Shown here piece by piece: positions 61,107 to 64,000 of a stretch of DNA of 64,000 nucleotides. Origin of the DNA: Gemmatimonadota bacterium (lineage in GTDB: Bacteria; Gemmatimonadota; Gemmatimonadetes; Longimicrobiales; Gaopeijiaceae); NCBI GenBank assembly GCA_028875075.1, contig JAPPGF010000006.1, positions 94,506 through 158,505 of the forward strand, in the 5' to 3' direction. Position 1 is the first letter of the stretch, and every line of letters begins with the position of its first letter. The translations under genes and the position numbers were made by a program. The notes below the pieces were generated by a model, which was given only the letters and a program-made list of their open reading frames with translations, ran no database searches and was not told the DNA's origin.

Positions 61107-62594
61107 GTGAGGCGCGATGCCGGACGCCTCATGCCCCTGGTCGCAAGCTGCCTCCTGTCGGCATGCTCGCTTGCGCCGAGTTCAGCGCCCGCGATCCTCG
61201 AATCGGCCTTGAGCGTGCCCGACCGGTTTGCCGGAAGCGGGGTTGCCGGTTCATACGATCCCCTGGAGTGGTGGAAGACCTTCGCCGACCCGGTCCTGGA
61301 CCACGTCGTCGAGGAGGTGCTCGCTTCGAGCTTCGACCTGGCCGAGGCGGTCGCCCGCGTGGAGCAGGCCAGGATGCAGGCGCGCATCGCCAGGGCTCCC
61401 GTGTTTCCGTTGATTCAGCCTTCGCTCAGCGGAAACGACTTCGATACGCCTACCAACGCGGGTATCGGAGCGCAATTGGACGAATTGGGGCTGGGTTCCG
61501 CCCTGGAAGGCGTATCCGGAATCACGCTCCCCGATCGCCTGGGCCTGACGACCTACAGCTCAGGCCTGGAGTTCGCCTACGAGGTCGACTTCTGGGGCCG
61601 AAACCGCAACGACGCCAACGCCGCCGGGGCCATACGACTGGCGTCGGAGTCGGACTACCAGAGTGCCCGCATCGGGGTACTGGCCGAAGCCGTGGGGACC
61701 TATCTCGAGGTCGTCAATCTGCGCAACCAACAGAGGCTCGCAGACGAGATCGCGGAGATCTCCGAGCAGCTGGAGTCGCTCGCGCGGTCTCGCTACGACC
61801 GCGGCCTGACGGATGTCCGCGCCCTCTATGCGGCACGGCGGAATTTGCGCGAGGCGCAGGCCGAGGTGCCCCAGATCGAGGCTCTGCGCGCGGAGGCGGA
61901 GGGGCGACTCTGGGTGCTTCTGGGAGGGTATCGCGAGGACCTCGCGGCGATGCTGCCCGATTCGCTGACCCCCTCGGCGGACCTGCCAGCCATTCCAGCA
62001 GGCATCCCGGCAGATCTGCTCGTGCAGCGGCCCGACGTCAGCGCGGCCATGCAACGCGTCGACGCGGCCCGTTACTCCGTCGGTGCCCGCCGCTCGGACC
62101 TGCTGCCGCGACTGTCCCTGCAGGGATCCATCGGGCTCCAGAGCACGGACCGGAACGAGTGGTTCAGGGCGGACCAATGGTTCCGAAACCTGACCGTGAA
62201 CCTGCTTGGCCCGATATTCCAGGGCGCACGGCTCCGGAGCAATGTCGCCCTCGCCCAGGCTCAGCTGAACGAGGCCGCCGCCGCCTTCGGACGTTCCGTG
62301 GTCGCGGCGGTCCACGAGGTCGAGGCCGCCCTCACGGGACTGGAAGCGAGCCGCAGGCGTCACTCTCTGCGCTCGTCCGTGGCGGACGAGGCCCGGGCGG
62401 AGGCCCAATTGGTGGAGCGGCAATACGTCTCGGGTGTGGCCTCCTATGAAGATTTCCTCACGGCGAGGCAAGGGTTCCTGCACGCGAGGTCCCTGCTCAC
62501 GGCGGCGGAGCGTGATCGGGGGTATGCCCGTCTTGCGCTCCACCGAGCGCTGGGAGGTGCTTGGACCGCAAACGAAAGCGAGGCTCTCCAGTGA
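61107..62594 (+). CDS. RND efflux outer-membrane factor (TolC/OprM-like lipoprotein)
   Basis: A 495-residue outer-membrane channel of the NodT/OprM family. The GTG at 61107 gives a short signal peptide (MRRDAGRLMPLVASCLLSAC) ending in a lipobox. The body has two repeated TolC-type helical blocks with AYEVDFWGRNRNDANAAGAI, IGVLAEAVGTYLEV and LLVQRPDVSAAMQRVDAARY. Longer in-frame starts at 61014 and 61059 are possible. It is coupled to the adaptor gene by a 4-bp overlap. Confidence 0.92.
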   Translation: MRRDAGRLMPLVASCLLSACSLAPSSAPAILESALSVPDRFAGSGVAGSYDPLEWWKTFADPVLDHVVEEVLASSFDLAEAVARVEQARMQARIARAPVFPLIQPSLSGNDFDTPTNAGIGAQLDELGLGSALEGVSGITLPDRLGLTTYSSGLEFAYEVDFWGRNRNDANAAGAIRLASESDYQSARIGVLAEAVGTYLEVVNLRNQQRLADEIAEISEQLESLARSRYDRGLTDVRALYAARRNLREAQAEVPQIEALRAEAEGRLWVLLGGYREDLAAMLPDSLTPSADLPAIPAGIPADLLVQRPDVSAAMQRVDAARYSVGARRSDLLPRLSLQGSIGLQSTDRNEWFRADQWFRNLTVNLLGPIFQGARLRSNVALAQAQLNEAAAAFGRSVVAAVHEVEAALTGLEASRRRHSLRSSVADEARAEAQLVERQYVSGVASYEDFLTARQGFLHARSLLTAAERDRGYARLALHRALGGAWTANESEALQ

Positions 62595-63808
62595 AATCCA
62601 TGCTCCCCCGTAGCAGCCTCGGACGAGCCGGGGCCATCGTCGGCGTCTCTGTGGCCGTGGCGGCGCTTCTGATTTCTCTGGCACCCGAACCGACCCGCAG
62701 GGAACCGCCGCCCCAGATCCCGTTCGCGCAGACGGATCTGATTTCGTCCGGATCCGGCCCGATACCGGTATACGGGGCCGGTACCGTGAGGCCGAGCGCC
62801 GAGATCGATATCGCTCCCCAAGTGAGCGGCAGAGTCGTCTGGGTGGATCCGGAATTCCGGAGCGGAGGGCGGGTGGAGGCTGGGCAGCCGATCTTCCGCA
62901 TCGAGGAAGCGGACTACCTGTACCGCGTGCAGGAAGCCGAGGCCAACCTGGCCGCTCGCCGCGTGGCCTTGCTCGAAGAGCAGGAAAGAGCCGAGATCGC
63001 CCGGACTCAATACGATCTCTACTCGGCTGGCCGGGGCGATTCGGCCTCTATGGCGGGAACGAACCCCCTTGCCCTGAGGGAGCCTCAGCTGAATGCGGCT
63101 CTCGCCGCTCTGAAGCGCGACGAGAGCCGGCTCGCCGACGCCAACCTCGCCCTGTCCAGGACGCACGTGGTCGCGCCGTTCGAGGGCTTTGTGCGCGAGA
63201 AGTCGGTGGACGTGGGGCAAGTCGTGTCGGCCGGCCAGAGGGTCGGGCGTCTCTTCGCCTCGGACGCCGTTGAAGTCGTCGTGCCGCTGTCCGATTCCGA
63301 CGCAGCCCTGATCCCGGGGCTATGGGACCTTGAGGCGCGTGACGATCAGCCCCGTGCGGCGCGCGTGGTCGCCGAGTACGGCGGCGGGATCTACTCGTGG
63401 GACGGCTACGTGGATCGGGCCGAGGCGTTCCTGGACTCGCAGACGCGAACCGTCGACGTGATCGTGCACGTGCCGGACCCGTATTCGGCAGGCGTCGCGG
63501 ACGGCAGCACCGTCGGGGTCAGCGACGCTCCACCGTTGCTCGTGGGCCAGTTCGTCGAAGTACAGATCGATGGTCTTGAAACGGATGGCTACTTCAGGGT
63601 GCCACGGGCATCGCTACGGCCCGGCAACGAGGTGTGGATGGTGAGAGACGACGTCGTGAGCATCGTTGCCGTTCAAGTCTTGCAGCGTGCGGACGACGAA
63701 GCGTTCGTGACGGGGCCGCTGGAACACGGCCTGGCAGTGATCACCGGCGGAATTCAATTCGCCACCGAAGGGATGCGCGTCCAGACGGCGACCGACCCGG
63801 TGCGATGA
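62591..63808 (+). CDS. RND efflux periplasmic adaptor (membrane fusion protein)
   Basis: A 405-residue HlyD-like adaptor. An N-terminal membrane helix (IVGVSVAVAALLISLA) leads to a lipoyl/biotinyl-like domain (IAPQVSGRVVWVDPEFRSGG ... VAPFEGFVREKSVDVGQVVS) split by a helical hairpin (about 110-195), then beta-barrel domains. It links the inner-membrane pump to the outer-membrane factor. GTG start with GAGG ahead; overlaps the neighbour genes by 4 bp. Confidence 0.93.
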   Translation: MKSMLPRSSLGRAGAIVGVSVAVAALLISLAPEPTRREPPPQIPFAQTDLISSGSGPIPVYGAGTVRPSAEIDIAPQVSGRVVWVDPEFRSGGRVEAGQPIFRIEEADYLYRVQEAEANLAARRVALLEEQERAEIARTQYDLYSAGRGDSASMAGTNPLALREPQLNAALAALKRDESRLADANLALSRTHVVAPFEGFVREKSVDVGQVVSAGQRVGRLFASDAVEVVVPLSDSDAALIPGLWDLEARDDQPRAARVVAEYGGGIYSWDGYVDRAEAFLDSQTRTVDVIVHVPDPYSAGVADGSTVGVSDAPPLLVGQFVEVQIDGLETDGYFRVPRASLRPGNEVWMVRDDVVSIVAVQVLQRADDEAFVTGPLEHGLAVITGGIQFATEGMRVQTATDPVR

Positions 63809-64000
63809 GTCCCGACGCGGGTCCCGAACCCGGCGACCGCCGCGAGCGGTCCGGCCCGCTCGCCTATATGGCCAGCAACGGCATCGCGGCCAATCTCCTG
63901 ATGATGGGCATCGTCGCGGCGGGACTCGTGTCGCTGACCGGCCTCGAGCGGGAAGCCTGGCCTACCACCCCCTTCTACCACATCGAAGTCTCGATGGCCT
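63805..64000 (+). CDS. RND efflux transporter permease (N-terminal fragment)
   Basis: The first 65 codons of the inner-membrane pump. After about 18 charged residues it has GPLAYMASNGIAANLLMMGI and VAAGLVSLTGLEREAWPTTP, the typical first helix and following loop of AcrB/MexF-type or related RND permeases. ATG overlaps the adaptor stop by 4 bp. The rest is beyond the window, so substrate class (drug or metal) cannot be judged. Confidence 0.85.
   Translation, partial: MSPDAGPEPGDRRERSGPLAYMASNGIAANLLMMGIVAAGLVSLTGLEREAWPTTPFYHIEVSMA

Noticed and set aside
1..64000. CRISPR arrays, insertion sequences, prophage genes and long direct repeats
   Set aside because: None was found by reading; there are no evenly spaced repeats, transposase, integrase or phage structural genes.

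Overview
The window is a dense, very GC-rich chromosomal segment from a diderm (Gram-negative type) bacterium. It holds about 65 protein genes, one tRNA and one clear riboswitch. I saw no transposase, integrase, phage gene or CRISPR array. Envelope genes (LptE-like and LolB-like lipoproteins, LpxH, both halves of the heptose-synthesis enzyme, TonB-related proteins, an RND efflux operon), the order yicC-gmk-rpoZ-coaBC, and several TPR, GWxTD-like and protease/beta-propeller/barrel proteins suggest Gemmatimonadota or a relative. That assignment is an inference from gene content. GTG and TTG starts are common, and I count 18 neighbouring gene pairs that overlap by 4 bp (ATGA, GTGA or TTGA), so operons are tightly packed.

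Layout. 1-5.8 kb (mostly minus): ECF sigma with anti-sigma start, HU, carA, an RNase HI (plus), lipB, a dehydrogenase E2, secG. 5.9-14.8 kb: glycolytic genes tpiA-pgk and gap, separated by a 5.8-kb block carrying a lipoprotein phytase, a membrane-anchored protein, a 779-residue TonB/TPR/GWxTD-like protein with its own ECF sigma factor, and a zinc-ribbon protein. 15-23.2 kb: aroE, a YwlE-like phosphatase, tsaC, ispD, dnaB, a family-4 uracil-DNA glycosylase, coaBC, rpoZ, gmk, yicC. 23.3-27.9 kb: icd-pepA-outer-membrane plug protein operon. 28.3-34.2 kb: surE, a MerR regulator, gpsA, plsY, der and a DUF512 radical-SAM-like protein. 34.4-38.1 kb: a voltage-gated-type K+ channel facing a C-terminal-processing protease/TPR pair.

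38.2-41.6 kb (plus): a promoter, a yybP-ykoY (Mn2+) riboswitch with intrinsic terminator, terC, then a TPR lipoprotein and tRNA-Gly(CCC). 42-44.9 kb (minus): rdgB, rph, the heptose-phosphate adenylyltransferase and hemC. 44.9-52.4 kb (minus): a complete Mrp-type cation/proton antiporter cluster with three D-type subunits and a split A subunit. 52.4-57.2 kb: LptE-like and LolB-like lipoproteins, lpxH (plus), a DUF5683 protein, ridA, the heptose kinase and a TlpA-like thioredoxin. 57.4-64 kb (plus): a 1046-residue metalloprotease/propeller/barrel fusion and an RND efflux operon that runs off the right edge.

Functionally the region is mostly housekeeping metabolism plus envelope building and ion homeostasis. 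The best-supported regulatory element is the manganese riboswitch in front of terC. The most unusual proteins are the sigma-linked TonB/TPR/GWxTD-like protein and the protease/propeller/barrel fusion. Five candidate promoters share a TTGnnn-17/18-TAnnnn pattern.
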